A model generated the notes under the pieces. The model was not told the DNA's origin and searched no databases. It was given only the letters and a program-made list of their open reading frames with translations. Made by a program: the position numbers and the translations under genes. DNA of 64,000 nt from Aspergillus flavus. Its lineage: Eukaryota > Ascomycota > Eurotiomycetes > Eurotiales > Aspergillaceae. This document shows positions 22,701 through 37,150 of this stretch, in pieces. Numbering within the stretch: position 1 is the stretch's first letter; the number at the start of each line of letters is the position of its first letter. The stretch spans positions 2,976,001-3,040,000 of the forward strand of contig NC_092406.1 of the NCBI RefSeq assembly GCF_009017415.1, given 5' to 3'.

Positions 22701-24054
22701 CTACGATACATCGACCCTTGTTGCTCCAGCGACGCGAGTGAAAAACCTGCAAAATTGTTAACTTTCAACAAATTGACCTTCGTGTTCAACGCACTTAATC
22801 CGACATGTCTGGAACATTATCGGATAATGTGCCCATACCCCCCTGGTTTTGACCGTGCCGAAGGCAGCTCTGAGGCAAACCTTCCCCGGTCGCATTACTT
22901 GCTGGGGATGCGCAGAGCAAATTGGAATATGCGTGTTTACAGGGATATGCATATAGTGGATACAAGCCACTTTCTCTAAACTATCTCTCCTTTGTTTCCT
23001 TTTTTCCTTCCCTCAAATTGGTTCATCACTATACCCAGAATTATACTATCACATACGATCATTTCATTTTCCTCTATATATTCACATTTAGCAAACCAAA
23101 TATACTTATCTTGGTCGCACATATCTCGTATCTACTCGGGTAGCATAAGCGCAGCGTATCATACAATCCATCCAGTAGATCAAGTATATATATAAGGTTA
23201 TCGTGAGACAACAAACACACAAAGCCAACTGCGCCCCAATCCCCAGCCTCTTCACTAGAAAGCCCTATGTCCTCTCAGCTTCCTCTACACCAAGATTCGC
23301 CTCTGCAAAAGAAAGAAAGAAAGAAACAAGTCCTTGCACCGCCAACAAGTTACACAAAAATGGTCCCCGTAAACTTCGATAGTGTATGACAGATGATCTG
23401 AGTAGATGGATCTAAAGTATATTTTGGATTATGTCCAGCCTCCGATTGTCCTGTGAGGCATTACACAGTCGCTTCTTGGTATTTACTTTTTCTTGATTTT
23501 CTTCAATGCCGTAGGTATAGTATTGGAGATCATCCTGTTATTGGCGGACTGCCTTCGTATTGGGCAATGAGGAAGTTCCACCCTGTTTCCATAGCATCTG
23601 TTGTACGAAAGGCCCTGTGCTTATCATCAGGATAGAAATAAGAGCACCTACACAGGTGAAGTGCCTAGACAGGAAACAATTATCAATAACTAGTCGTTGG
23701 AGTGTTTCCTACGGGCACGTACTGAAATCTAGTCCGCCATAACAACAGAAAGCAACCTAGAGGTCCCCTGCTGGCAAGAACGTATAGATTGATTTCCGAG
23801 AGTGCTGACTCGGACTGAAGGGGTCTCAATATCGAGTCTCATATCATGTAGATGGGCTGAGGATCTAGATCCATAGAAGTCAACGTGCCAGACCACATGG
23901 TCAAAACAACGTTGTAGTTCTCACCCTGGCAGATCGTATTTACTAGGCTTATCAAACTATAAGGTACTTAACCTATGAAACGTTTCTCTTTGAATCTAGA
24001 TCATAATGTATCCTATACAACTCTACCCGTCTATCTACTCACATACAGTACACT
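19748..24054. other. 4.3-kb gene-poor region
   Basis: Lies between the start of the Crf1-like gene and the 3' end of glutathione reductase. Apart from the small frame at 22205 I find no coding pattern; open frames are below 135 codons and lack motifs. A B-box-like sequence (21856-21866, minus) does not fold into a tRNA. The left part should contain the Crf1-like promoter. Confidence 0.5.
22205..22366 (+). CDS. Candidate 53-aa membrane microprotein
   Basis: An ATG just after a pyrimidine-rich leader (about 22145-22200, typical of Aspergillus transcription starts) opens a 53-aa frame. It has a basic Ser-rich N-terminus (MVHKSAKSISRSSTSRY) and a C-terminal hydrophobic segment (IPLCFCLISFAVMVY) that could anchor it in a membrane. 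A GT two codons before the stop could splice to an AG at about 22453 and extend the protein by about 100 residues in the open frame that ends at 22761; that donor is weak. No family recognised. It could be chance. Confidence 0.3.
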   Translation: MVHKSAKSISRSSTSRYVVTGASSASSDPDMDRKVYIPLCFCLISFAVMVYVN

Positions 24055-26695
<2,641 letters not shown>

Positions 26696-28697
26696 TCAAG
26701 GTTGTACGGAAATTGAGGAAGGATCATCAAGAAGAGGGCTGCCCGGAACAGCATCCAAGGCGACAGCATGTAGTGCCGGCTTATTAGAATCATGCAGAAG
26801 GCCATTATTGCGACGCTCCAGCATCTCTTTAACCCAGTCGGCGACCTCCTTGTCTTCAGTGACAGAGGAATGGGTGACCCCAGCCGAGGCAGACGTATCA
26901 TCGCCGCCCGACTCCTCTGGTGGGCGCATAAGGGGCGCAATCCAGGGGTGTCGGAGCAACGTACTGTACGAAGGACGATTCTTGGGATTTTTGTCTAAAC
27001 AAGCACGGACAAAGGAATGAGCTTCGTCAGAATATCCAGACTCCGGAAGTGTTGGTGGCTCTCCGTGAACAATAGCCTGGTCGATACGAATTAGCATTCG
27101 AACTACCTTTGAAGGGGAAGGACGAAGTAGTAAAGGATATACTCACGTGCAGTTGACTGAAGATGTTGTTAAAGGTCTCCGGAGGATATGGATATCGGCC
27201 AATGGCACATTCAATGATGGTCAACCCTAAACTCCAGATGTCACTTTGAACACTATAGGTCCCGCCACCGCTTGCTCCGGATTGCTGGACTCCGCCGCCA
27301 GCGATTCGCTCTGGAGCCATGTAGCTCTGACAACCAATGTTTGTCTTGGCAATACTGGCAACCAGATTTCCACTAACTCCGAAATCACAGATCTTGATCT
27401 GTCCTCGCGAGTTAACGAGAATATTCGTGGGTTTAACATCGCGATGAATGATGTTGTGATCGTCTTTGAGTGTTTTCAGTCCCATGACAGTGGATAAGGC
27501 CATTTTACGGAGGATGTTCTCAGGGACACCATCTTTGTAGATTTTGTCAATCGACCCACCATCCATATACTCAACGCAGATGTAGACAGCTCCCTCCTGG
27601 AAGAAGGCACCGTAGAAATCAATGATAAAGGGCGAGACGCAGCGATGAAGAATTTCCAACTCCATGATAATTTGAGCGAACTTGTTTTCATCCAGCTCCA
27701 AGCGGATCTCTTTCATGGCCATGATGACCCCAGTAAGATTATCCGTGACCCCATCGGAGCCAGACGCTTCGGGCCCTGTCGGACGACTGACGATGCCTCT
27801 CAAACCCATACCGGGTTTTCGCATATGTGGCCGACTATGCCGGACCTTGTACACTGTTCCATAGTTGCCCTTGCCCAATTCATCAAGACGATCAACTTCG
27901 TCCAGCGAAATGCTGAACTTGTGCCCAGATGAGAACTCAATTCCGCCGCCATGCAGAACTGCCTTGTTTTTGAAGTTCAGTGTCCCCGATTTAGTGTCAA
28001 TGAACTCGGAATATTTACTGAACGCAGTCTCGCCGGTTCCTTCAGTTCCGTTGGCAGGAGACTGATTTCCAGCAGTGCCATTGGTGCCGGTGGCATCGGA
28101 TAGCTTGAGTCCAGGTTTCATCCGTTTCGCAGCAAGGCCACCCGGCTTCGCGGAAACGGGGCTCGGTGATGAGCCGGGAATTGATGGAGACGAAACCCAG
28201 TTTTTGGTGTTCGGGCGAGCTACCGGGGGCAGTCGGCCGGCGAGAGCTCCCGCCAAAGGACCGTTAACAACTGGGGGGGATTGTCCTCCTGGGCTCGACA
28301 GACCGGCTGGGGGCATCCCCGGGCGGGGAGTCTTAGGCACGGTTCCAGTTGAAGCCGCATGGGGCAAAGTCGGGGGTGCGCCTTGCCGAGAAAGAGAGAA
28401 AGCCTTCATCTTTGCCAAAATATCCTGGTTTAAGCCCCCTTGTGACGCACCACTCATGGAGCTCATGGAGGCCTGCGGACGCGGAGGTGTGCCCGCGCCT
28501 CTTCGAGCTGCACTGATCTGGCCCAAGTGTGTCGACGATGCAGTAATGCCGGGGATTTTATCGGTCGGGCGCAAAGAAGGCACTGAGGCGGGGGGAGTGG
28601 TCACGGAGGGGGAGAGGTCGTCGTCGGTAGTATCGGACTTGTTGTCTAAGTCCCTCGAAGGTGAGACCCCCGCTACAGGATCGATTTCGGATGCCAT
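26696..28697 (-). CDS. pbsB: MAP kinase kinase of the HOG pathway (Pbs2 type)
   Basis: Exons 28697-27147 and 27076-26696 give 643 aa, the usual size for aspergillar Pbs2 orthologues. It phosphorylates the Hog1-type MAPK in osmotic and oxidative stress. A long Pro/Ser-rich N-terminal region (about 1-265) carries docking sites in this family. The kinase domain begins near residue 270: Gly loop ELGKGNYGTVYK, Lys329 in IMAMKEI, HRDVKPTN at 418-425, DFG at 438-440, and the MAPKK activation-loop sites Ser448 and Thr452 (SIAKT), then APERI. All catalytic residues are present. The single intron lies near the end of the kinase domain (after SQLH). Symbol usage varies (pbsA/pbsB). Glutathione reductase follows in tandem. 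Confidence 0.95.
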
Positions 28698-30637
28698 TGT
28701 GTTGAATTAGCGTACGAGAAAATAAAAATTTGAAATCAGGGCGCAATATTCAAAGTGCCGTCCCCAATGGCTTCAAGCGATGTCGCAAATCCAGGCAATG
28801 TCAGTCATGAAAGGACGTGACAAAATATCGTAACGGTCGGAACGCGCGAGGTAGAGGGATTCAGTGCGTCTTTGTCGTGGATGGCCCGATCCCGCGGAGG
28901 AAAAGGTGATTTGATAGTGGAAAGGCAGAAACGTTTCGCAGGACGGCTGGAGATGAAGGTTTGTTCTCAACGCGGGGCACTATTCAAGCCATTCCCGGAG
29001 GAGGAAGGATAGATAACGAAACCGAGTATACTGAAGCACAACACCTAACCGTTCGAAAAAGAAAAGAAAGAAAGAAAAGCAAAAAGAAAAAAATGGGTCT
29101 CCTAACACTGCTTAGCTCGAGCTTGTCAGCAACAAAAATAATATGAAGAAGATAGAAGGCATAAATCAAGAATGGGAGCGAGGAGTGGAAAATAGGGACT
29201 AGACTGAAGAGTGGGGAGCAAGAATACGGAGAAGTTCGAATGGCAGACAGATGGGGAAGTAAGAGGCGAATATCTGGTTTTGGCAGCGGAATATCAAGGG
29301 AGTGAACATTAAAAAAAAAAAAAAAAAAAAAAAGAAAAAGAAAAGAAAAGAAAATGGTATCTGACCTACGACGGTATAAGCGTAGCTTCCCACTCTCTTC
29401 CCTGCTTTTGTTTGCTGCTAAGGGATGTAGTTCAGCCAATGGACTATGTCAGGCAATATACTACTAGGAGTATTATGCTTTTCGCCGTAGGCGAACAGAA
29501 TCCTTCTATGACTTTGCTTTTCTTTTTTACCTTCCCCAGTTCAGGTACTACTTAGCTATCCTTACTAGGGTCTTTTATTTTCGCCAATGATCGGCGGACA
29601 TGCCAGTGTAAGTAAATTTAAACGGACGCACGCACTAAGAACGCAAAATTCCCACGGGTTGAACTTGTGGCGAGCAACTTTATGTCGGCCTAACCATGAG
29701 AAAATAAATTAATTTTGCCACTTCGCACGCCCGATAGTTCGCCGAGTGGATGTGTGCAGAGCATTTCAGGCAGGTCAGAACTTCATTTTACGCAATATTG
29801 ATACAAGGCGGAAACGATTGAAAAAACGGCCGTCAGCTGATACGAAACGAGATTCAACATTCCCGCAGGAAGTACAGAATACAGAACAGAAGAATAATAT
29901 AATATATCTCGGCGATCAAGCATGTGGCGAAGTCAGGCAGCGTTTCGAACAAAAGATACCAAAATATTTCAACAGATAACATCCCTTGTGTAACCGATGA
30001 GATTTGCCCAACATATCCCAAAAGTCCGACTTTTCTTTCCAAACCCCCCACATCGTTGCCAACGTTCTCTGCCGACAATGAGGTCATCGGTCCAGCTCTT
30101 ATATTGATGATCTACATCACATCGCATACCGATACCTCTACTAGTAGTACTTAGTATACATTCTACAGTGTCTACTTTCTGTTCTGGCACGTGTGGTCAG
30201 TCAGGTACGTGCCGAACGCTTGAATATTATTGGACGGGCCACCATTGACCCAATGAGATCTGATACACATCGTGATTTAAGGTTGTGGGTTTCAACGTCT
30301 TCTGGCTTTAATCCACTCTATATGTATTACATGTATGTATGAATATACGTGTGTGCAGAAGTACATAATAGGAGAAGCATCCTACACAGTACAATATACT
30401 ACTAACAGCATACCCTTTCTCATCTTCAGTATATCCGCTAACTGCCAGTACTCCTGTAAGCAGATAGTTATACTTTTCAATGATATTATTCTATTCCAGG
30501 TCGCCTTCAATTTTTGCCCAAGATTGCCCCTTCCACGTGTCGCATGATCCAAGCTGGTTGTTATACTCATTTGCTAAATAGGGATTGTCAACCAGGAGTA
30601 GTAATCATTGGCAGTCATAAGATATTTCGTATAATAG
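28698..30637. other. Promoter region of the MAPKK and flank
   Basis: About 1.9 kb. The first 600 bp are probably the MAPKK promoter and leader, including purine-rich runs at 29055-29095 and an A23 tract. Open frames up to about 150 codons on the minus strand are driven by these low-complexity runs and are not convincing. The rest shows nothing I recognise. Confidence 0.5.
29311..29333 (+). repeat. Poly(A) tract, 23 bases
   Basis: Uninterrupted run of 23 A on the + strand, followed by A-rich AAAAG repeats to about 29352. It lies about 620 bp upstream of the MAPKK start, where it would be poly(T) on the coding strand. Confidence 0.95.
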
Positions 30638-31236
30638 CTTACTCTCCGTAGAGAATGGCAGTCTAATTTGACACATTACAGTCCTGAAGATGAGCAAACA
30701 ATATCACTTACACTTAATGGATCTCCGAGCGTTCTCCTTACAGTGAATAAGGGGCTGTGTATTGGACTAGGCCAATGTACCAGCACAGCAGTGCTCAATA
30801 TTGACTCATCGAGTAACCTAGAATTTTTTGATGTCGGATTGTTAACCGCCGTGTTCCCGATTGTTAAATCCATATCTGTAACACTAAACGACCGACGCGA
30901 AATCTCCGCAATGGCCGAGAGTCTATTTGGCAACTTTCTGGGTCGAGAAACTTTGGTAACATCTCCCAGCTAAGGGGTCCTTTCCATGAGCTTTAGACTA
31001 TTCCCAATGCTTCTTTCGACGGCGAAGATGATCAGGCCATAAGCGTCGGGAACTATGATATAGATGGTAATGTACGGTATTCGGGGATTGCCGCCTGTCA
31101 AGACCCATGGGTAGTCCTACGCAGGAATTATATCCGTCCGTGGTTGAAACCGCTTCTGTCGGCAAATTGCGCTATTCAGGCCAAATCGAGACTAAGTCCT
31201 AATGCGTTGACTGATACTGCTACCGACTCCAGTTGA
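30638..31236 (+). pseudogene. Unrecognised spliced gene or decayed gene
   Basis: Two open segments with protein-like composition join in frame: 30638-30955 (after a TAG that could be an intron end) and 30997-31236, removing a very short GT...AG intron of 41 bases. The joined product reads ...FLGRETL followed by TIPNASFDGEDDQAISVGNY and DPWVVLRRNYIRP. A third open segment, 31317-31454 (FVDDDPQAFMCPLWRQRGG), continues the same character but cannot be joined without a break. No ATG-initiated first exon was found. I do not recognise the family. It may be a decayed gene or a gene whose first exons I missed; chance is not excluded. Confidence 0.3.
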
Positions 31237-31455
31237 TTCCACAATCTTAAGTCAGTTAAGCATCCAGTAAGCTACTGCAGTCGGCCAAATCAACATTTCT
31301 CTTGGTCAGCAAAAGTACAATATTCGTTGACGACGATCCCCAGGCTTTCATGTGCCCACTGTGGCGTCAGCGAGGCGGAGCGGCTACGTTGAATGGTGTC
31401 ATTTGTGGTAATCTGGGGATGATTGGCGGAGAACAAATGTTTCAGAAGCTGTGAT

Positions 31456-32139
31456 CATCACGTCTTCAAAGTTGGCTTCAGCTCCTTATCTTACTAGCTG
31501 CCGCCTTGGGAAATCCCCAGAAGGCCAATTAGGGAACCATGGGACCGGGCGTGCGATAAGCCAACAAACCGATTGCTAACTGGCGGGAGTGGAGGAAGAA
31601 TACATCACCTCATTTCCTCTTGAACTCATGGGAGCTGAATGTTCATCGTTGGATTAATCGTTTCCCCTAGTGAATTTCGGCTTCGAGAATTGCCGAGAAC
31701 GGGTCCAAAATTTCACACTACAAATCCTATGAAATTGCGAGGTTGCAAATATGGTTTGAAACTTGGAGTGACAAATGGGTATAACTACATCGTATTGAAT
31801 GACCGTCCAAGATGATGCGACTATTTTTCCTTGCGTGATACCACTCTGGTTATCGGTCAATGGGCAACGATGGTGATATCGAGGTAAGAAATTTCAAGAG
31901 TAGCTCACGCAAGGAGAACTGACAATGAAGCAATCTCTCTTGGCGATAGACCTCGTTTAGGTTTGCAGAATATGATGCCTATGAAGTCAAATAGTGGCTG
32001 TGGTCTCTTGGAAGTCTTGGTGCCGAGACAGAGTTGTGCTCTGAGTACCTTGTGCCACACCGTCCACAGAAGTACCCCTTTTGTAGTAGAAAGTAGAGTA
32101 TCTAAGGGACCTTTGTAAGCTAACAATTTAATCGAACCC

Positions 32140-32191
<52 letters not shown>

Positions 32192-32682
32192 GCGCAAAGG
32201 CACCTCCGTTCCTATTTTAATTCGAAGAGGACAAAGAAACAAGGAGTTGATGCGAACAATGACGATATCGTGAAATAGTCTAGAGTCTTGGCGTGCTTTT
32301 GCTTTGGCGATCGATCGTCCTGGTATCGCCCAATTAGAACAGTGAATGAGGCACCGTTGTCACCACACTTGTTCCGGGTGGAATCACCATTGCTGCAAGC
32401 AAATAAGGTCTCCCCAGCTGAGATTGCCGAACACTGCCACTTCCAGGCACAGGCATCTCTTATCATTCGGGAGTACTTTAGTAGCTTCAATATTCTTTCT
32501 GGATCTTCGAAACTTCTTCTCGTGGTGATTTCCTCCACTTCCCATTTCGCCTTGAGCTTCCGCCTACCCCCTTTGCTTAGAGCTGCAACCTTAAATTTTT
32601 AAGCTCCCCAAACTACTCAAAACTCCCGGATCTCCCGTGTCTAGTACGTCACTCCAGACTCATCACGAAATTTCCTCTGCTC
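31456..32682. other. Upstream region of the PIN-like carrier gene
   Basis: About 1.2 kb without a convincing gene. It contains the T47 tract and, after it, the likely promoter and leader of the carrier gene (pyrimidine-rich near 32480-32660). Confidence 0.5.
32144..32190 (+). repeat. Poly(T) tract, 47 bases
   Basis: An uninterrupted run of 47 T, the longest homopolymer in the window, about 490 bp upstream of the PIN-like carrier start. No target-site duplication or retroelement end is visible beside it. Length may be imprecise in any sequencing technology. Confidence 0.95.
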
Positions 32683-34627
32683 ATGTTCGACACACAAGTC
32701 AAACAATCATTGTTCCTCCGTTCGATGGCCATTTTTACTGCGCCCACGTCGTTTCAGAATGCTCAATCTCTCGTTCCTCGCCAGCTTTTGACCCAACACC
32801 AGATAGGCGTCTCGCCGTCCATTCTCGGATATGTTGCTCCCCATTCAAGTCATCCGTCCTTCTCGCACTTGATTCTTCTGGTCTTTGAAGCGGTCCTAGA
32901 AGTTGTTTGCGTCAGCTTGCCCGGTTACATTGCCGCCAGACAAGGCCTGTTCGATGCGGACGCCCAGAAGCTGGTCGCCAACCTCAACGTCACTCTATTC
33001 ACACCGTGTCTGAGTATGTGTATGACCCTTGTGGTTAACCAGGCTGGAACTGATTTTCCTGGATCATAGTTTTTACGAAACTGGGGTCCCAACTCACTGC
33101 AGAGAAGCTTTTTGATTTAGCCATTATTCCGGTGATCTTTGTCGTCCAAACCTTGGTTTCTTACATCTGCGCACTCACCGTGTCGAAATGTTGTGGCTTC
33201 AAGAAACGGTCGGCCAATTTTGTCACGGCCATGGCGGTACGTTAATTATTGTTGAACGCGAGTGTTGCACGCAATCTATCACGCTAACACATTTCATGAA
33301 TAGGTCTTCGGAAACTCGAATTCGCTTCCGATCTCCCTAGTCATGTCGCTCTCACAGACCTTGAAAGGCCTCCATTGGGATAGGGTACCCAATGATAATG
33401 ACGATGAGGTGGCTGCGCGGGGTATTCTTTACCTACTCATCTTTCAGCAGCTTGGCCAGCTCGTACGCTGGAGCTGGGGTTACCACGTTCTTCTTGCCCC
33501 CCGAGAGCGCTATCTAGAGGAGGGAGAAAGAGAGCAAAGTACAACGAGTATCGAACAAGGCCGGGAGCGATATAGTGATAACCCAGAACAAGCGGATCCT
33601 GATGAGCCTTTGATCAGAAATGCATCTTCTGAGGGCTCCTCGACTGACTCAAATGACGAGTCTGAGGTATTTCACTCCGGTGAGCAGACACCAGTATTAG
33701 TACGCGCCTACTCGTACACAAAGCTGTCTCCGCAAGATACCGACCACCCTGCCCTACTTAGTGCTCCTCCACAAGGACCATTCCTACCCCGGCAAAGCAC
33801 CGAAGGTGATATTTTATGTTTCCCTAGCGTTGAAGCATCAGGTGGCGATTCCGGAAAGGCCGGGCTCGGCTTCCGCTTCAGAACCTCCGTAGGTCGCCTT
33901 GGTGGTCGTGTAACCAATACCTGGGAAAGACAGTCGGGAGCCTTGTTCCAACGCCTGCCGACATTTCTTCAGAAAGTACTATCGGGAACTGTGAACGGGG
34001 TCCGCAGATTCTTCCGCGGCCTCTGGCAATTCATGAACCCTCCACTTTGGGCAATGCTTGTGTCTATCATCGTGGCGTCCGTGCCCTCGCTCCAGCGTGT
34101 ATTCTTCGATGAGGGCACCTTCGTTCAAAATTCCGTGACTCGAGCAATCGAACAAAATGGTCAGGTTGCTGTGCCGTTGATTCTTGTGGTCCTTGGCGCC
34201 AACCTGGAGCGCAGTACTTTACCTGAAGACGCGCAGCAGGATATGGAACATCCCAAGGAGGAGAAGAAGCTGATCATTGCGTCTCTGGTGGCGCGTATGC
34301 TTCTTCCAACCCTGATCATGGCCCCAATGCTGGCCCTCCTGGCAAAATACGTCCCTATCAGCATTTTGGATGATCCGATCTTCGTCATCGTCTGTTTCCT
34401 TCTCACCGGCGCCCCTTCCGCGCTTCAGTTGGCTCAGATTTGCCAAATCAATAACGTATACGTGGGCGCTATGTCTAAGTTGTTGTTCCAAAGCTACGTT
34501 GTCTGGTACGTCACCTTTGAGACTGACGAAATGATTATGTACTGACCTTCACAGGATTCTTCCTTCTACTCTAATTCTTGTTATGTGTGCCATGGAAGTG
34601 GTGGAATGGGCTTCCGCCTCGTTCTAA
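32683..34627 (+). CDS. PIN-like auxin efflux carrier family protein (Ecm3 type)
   Basis: Exons 32683-33013, 33070-33236, 33304-34505 and 34555-34627 give 590 aa. Membrane transport family PF03547. The N-terminal half has hydrophobic segments (ILLVFEAVLEVVCVSLPGYIA, NLNVTLFTPCLIFTKLGSQL, LAIIPVIFVVQTLVSYICAL) and the conserved VFGNSNSLPISLV. A long acidic, charged cytosolic loop (about residues 240-400) separates them from the C-terminal half (NPPLWAMLVSIIVASVPSLQ, PLILVVLGANLE, VICFLLTGAPSALQLAQI, WILPSTLILVMCAMEVVEWA). This split plan matches yeast Ecm3/YNL095C, thought to reside in internal membranes. The start could also be the Met at 32725. The substrate is unknown; auxin transport is not implied in a fungus. 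Confidence 0.85.
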
Positions 34628-34940
34628 GCTTGTCTCCGTGCTACGAGATTGACCATGATCGCTTTACGACTCGGTGGCTGGCGTTAAAAATACTCTTTGC
34701 TTTCTTACTATGTATTATTGGCGGCTGCTTCTTGCTTTACTAGATTGGCGAAATCCGTTTCAAATGGGTGGGTAGAATATTTCGGAACGGGCATACCGGA
34801 GCATACCTAATAGCATCGTTCAGCATTGAACGTTTACAAGCATTTCACGTTTGACACCTAAATTGAAATACTCAACTATGAGATATAATTTACAAGGACA
34901 CCATAACAATTCACCCCATATCATATATCACCAACCCCTA
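34628..34940. other. Convergent 3' intergenic region
   Basis: 313 bp between converging 3' ends of the carrier and the multicopper oxidase. The right part (from about 34900) begins the A/C-rich tract that continues into the oxidase gene. No gene seen. Confidence 0.6.
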
Positions 34941-37150
34941 CTAGCTATTATACTCCCCAACATCAACCAACATTGCCATCCCACTCGCCAAATGCCAAAC
35001 AATATGACAATGAAACAACCACACTCCCGGATTATCCGCCCGGAACCGCAGCACCGCATACCCCCGACTGGGAATATACACCGTATCCCGTAGCATGGCA
35101 CGAGAGAGATCATACCCCGACTCAGACTCCAAACCCGGCGGACCCGAATCCACAAAAGGATTATACGAGCCCCATCCTATAGGCGCCTCATAAACCCTAA
35201 GGATATAGAAGTGATGACCGTGCTAAGACGTTTCATCAGCATATTAAGCAGCAAAAGTGCAGATAAAGAGAAGAACTCACCAGATGGAATGGATGCCCTC
35301 CCTCATCTAGATTATTCACCACCACATCAACCCATTCGGAATCAGGTACGGCGAACGAGAACTGGTTATCGTCCCATTTGTCGCGCGGGAGGGTGTTAAG
35401 TGGGGTGTCGGGTTGCGGACGCCATGAGGTACGGTTGAAGAAGCCGTTTGGGATGTTGTGGTTTATGCTTAGTTTCTGGATTTTGGTGTAGATTACCTGT
35501 GTTTGGGTGGGATTTTCAGGGATATTTGATAGCAGGGAGGGTTTTGAGGGCGTGTTTTGGAGGTCCAGGTTGTTTTCTGGGAGGGATTGGGGGAGTGATG
35601 GGGAGTGGGAGGGTGTTATGGGAAATGTTTGGGTTGGAGTTAGGGCTATGTTTGGGTAGTTGAAGCAGCTGGTGTTTTTGTGTCGTTAGTGTTGGTTTGA
35701 TTTGGGATTGGGGTTAGTGGACGTACTCTCGGTCTAGGTGGATTGTTAGGGATGTGAGGTCTTCCTTTGAGGGTTGGAGGATGACGTCCATGCGTTGGCC
35801 TGGGTAAAGGATTCCTGCCGATGGGGCTTCTTGAGGTTCGACTTCGGTGCTGTCTACTTGGATTAGGGTTAGGGGTTTGTTTTCGAATGATAGGGTGAAT
35901 CCTGCAAGGGAACTGTGGGGGTGTTAGCTTTTGGTTACTTTGAAGTGTGATGGAGGTAGTACCCGGTGTTGACCACGCGCAACCTAAAGGATGTGTCTAT
36001 GTCTGATAGGTACGAGAGGTTGGCCTGTTGTTCAATGCAATCCACGGGTCTAGCAGGCACGGCCATAGAGCAGTCGAAGCTTCCTGCCCCGTTGATTAGC
36101 AGCGAGTCAGGCACTGGCTACACTGTATTAGTGCTGATTCGCATGGTGACATGCATACTAACATACCTCATTTCCGAAAGATGCGATGCTCATGTACCAG
36201 GCTAAGACCTGAGCACCAGGCTGATGGTACCAATCCCCGATCAACAGTAGGAACTCTCTTTCGTACCCGTACTGCAGGGACTCGGCGCTGTCACGGGCCA
36301 TGAGTCCGCGAACAGTAGGCCGGGAAGAAGGCGCATGCACAACAAAGCCGCCGTATAGGCCATCCGCCCTCGAGGTTCCGGTATGGCCATGGTACCAAAA
36401 GGTGCCACTTTGGTCTTGGGGAATAGTCAGGTTGTACATGAAGGTCGATCCAGGTGGGATGGCATTCTGTGTCACTCCGGGAACACCATCCATTGTATCT
36501 AGAACGTCAGTCTTATGATCATCCTAGGCATATGTTGAGAAGAATGACTTACTATGGACGTGAAGCCCATGCCAGTGGATAGAGATTGGTTCACCTTGTA
36601 GTGCATTTGTGACATTGATTAAAAGGGTATCGCCAGAACAGGCCTCAATAGTCGGACCCGGGAAGATACCTATCTTTAATATCGTGATTAACGTACTGTA
36701 TGTACAATACTTTACTACAGCTGATTTCTATGAAACCAAGATCTTACCGTTGACAAGGTAGACCTGCTTCAACACCCCATCTGGTCGAAGATAATCCTCA
36801 GCGACCACCCAGTCAAGGTGTTGTGTCACTGCTCCCCGATATACGTGGTCCTCTGGATGAAGCTCTATACTCGGGCGAGCTAAGTCAGGGTTGTGTACTT
36901 GGGAATGTAGCGTTTCGCCATGGTGAACTTTAGTGGAGGATAGTACGGAGCGCAATGGATCTGGTGTGGTGAACTGTTGGAGGAATAACAATGCACTGAG
37001 AATGCATAAAATCAGCGGACAAATCACAATGCCGCAAGGCCAATATTTTGTTGTTCTTCTGGCAGGCGCATTTTGAGAGCCAGTGTCCGATTCATTCCGT
37101 TCTGGGGTCTCAAAAATTCTCGATTTTCGGCGACTGGGCTTTCTCTCCAT
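34941..37150 (-). CDS. Membrane-anchored multicopper oxidase, apparent frameshift
   Basis: Exons 37150-36748, 36669-36553, 36498-36167, 36117-35963, 35913-35727, 35668-35281 and 35222-34941 encode about 620 aa. All four copper-ligand clusters are present: HWHG, WYHGHTG, HPFHLHGH (split by the last intron) and [12 protein letters not shown]. This is a laccase/ferroxidase-type oxidase reducing O2 to water; the substrate is uncertain. A hydrophobic stretch at about residues 41-60 ([18 protein letters not shown]) after a basic N-terminus suggests a type II membrane anchor rather than a cleaved signal. In exon 5 the conserved reading [13 protein letters not shown] runs out of frame with the downstream [13 protein letters not shown] at a run of five T (35880-35884); one base too many is present. 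Either a sequencing error or a disabling mutation. It diverges from the phosphoesterase gene at 38130. Confidence 0.85.

Noticed and set aside
28075..28710. 211-codon frame antisense to the MAPKK N-terminal region
   Set aside because: Shadow of the Pro/Ser/Gly-rich disordered region; the sense strand is clearly the gene.
35858..35876. Telomere-like GATTAGGGTTAGGGG
   Set aside because: It lies inside exon 5 of the multicopper oxidase, where the opposite strand encodes PLTLIQ; only about two units, so coincidence within the G/T-rich tract.
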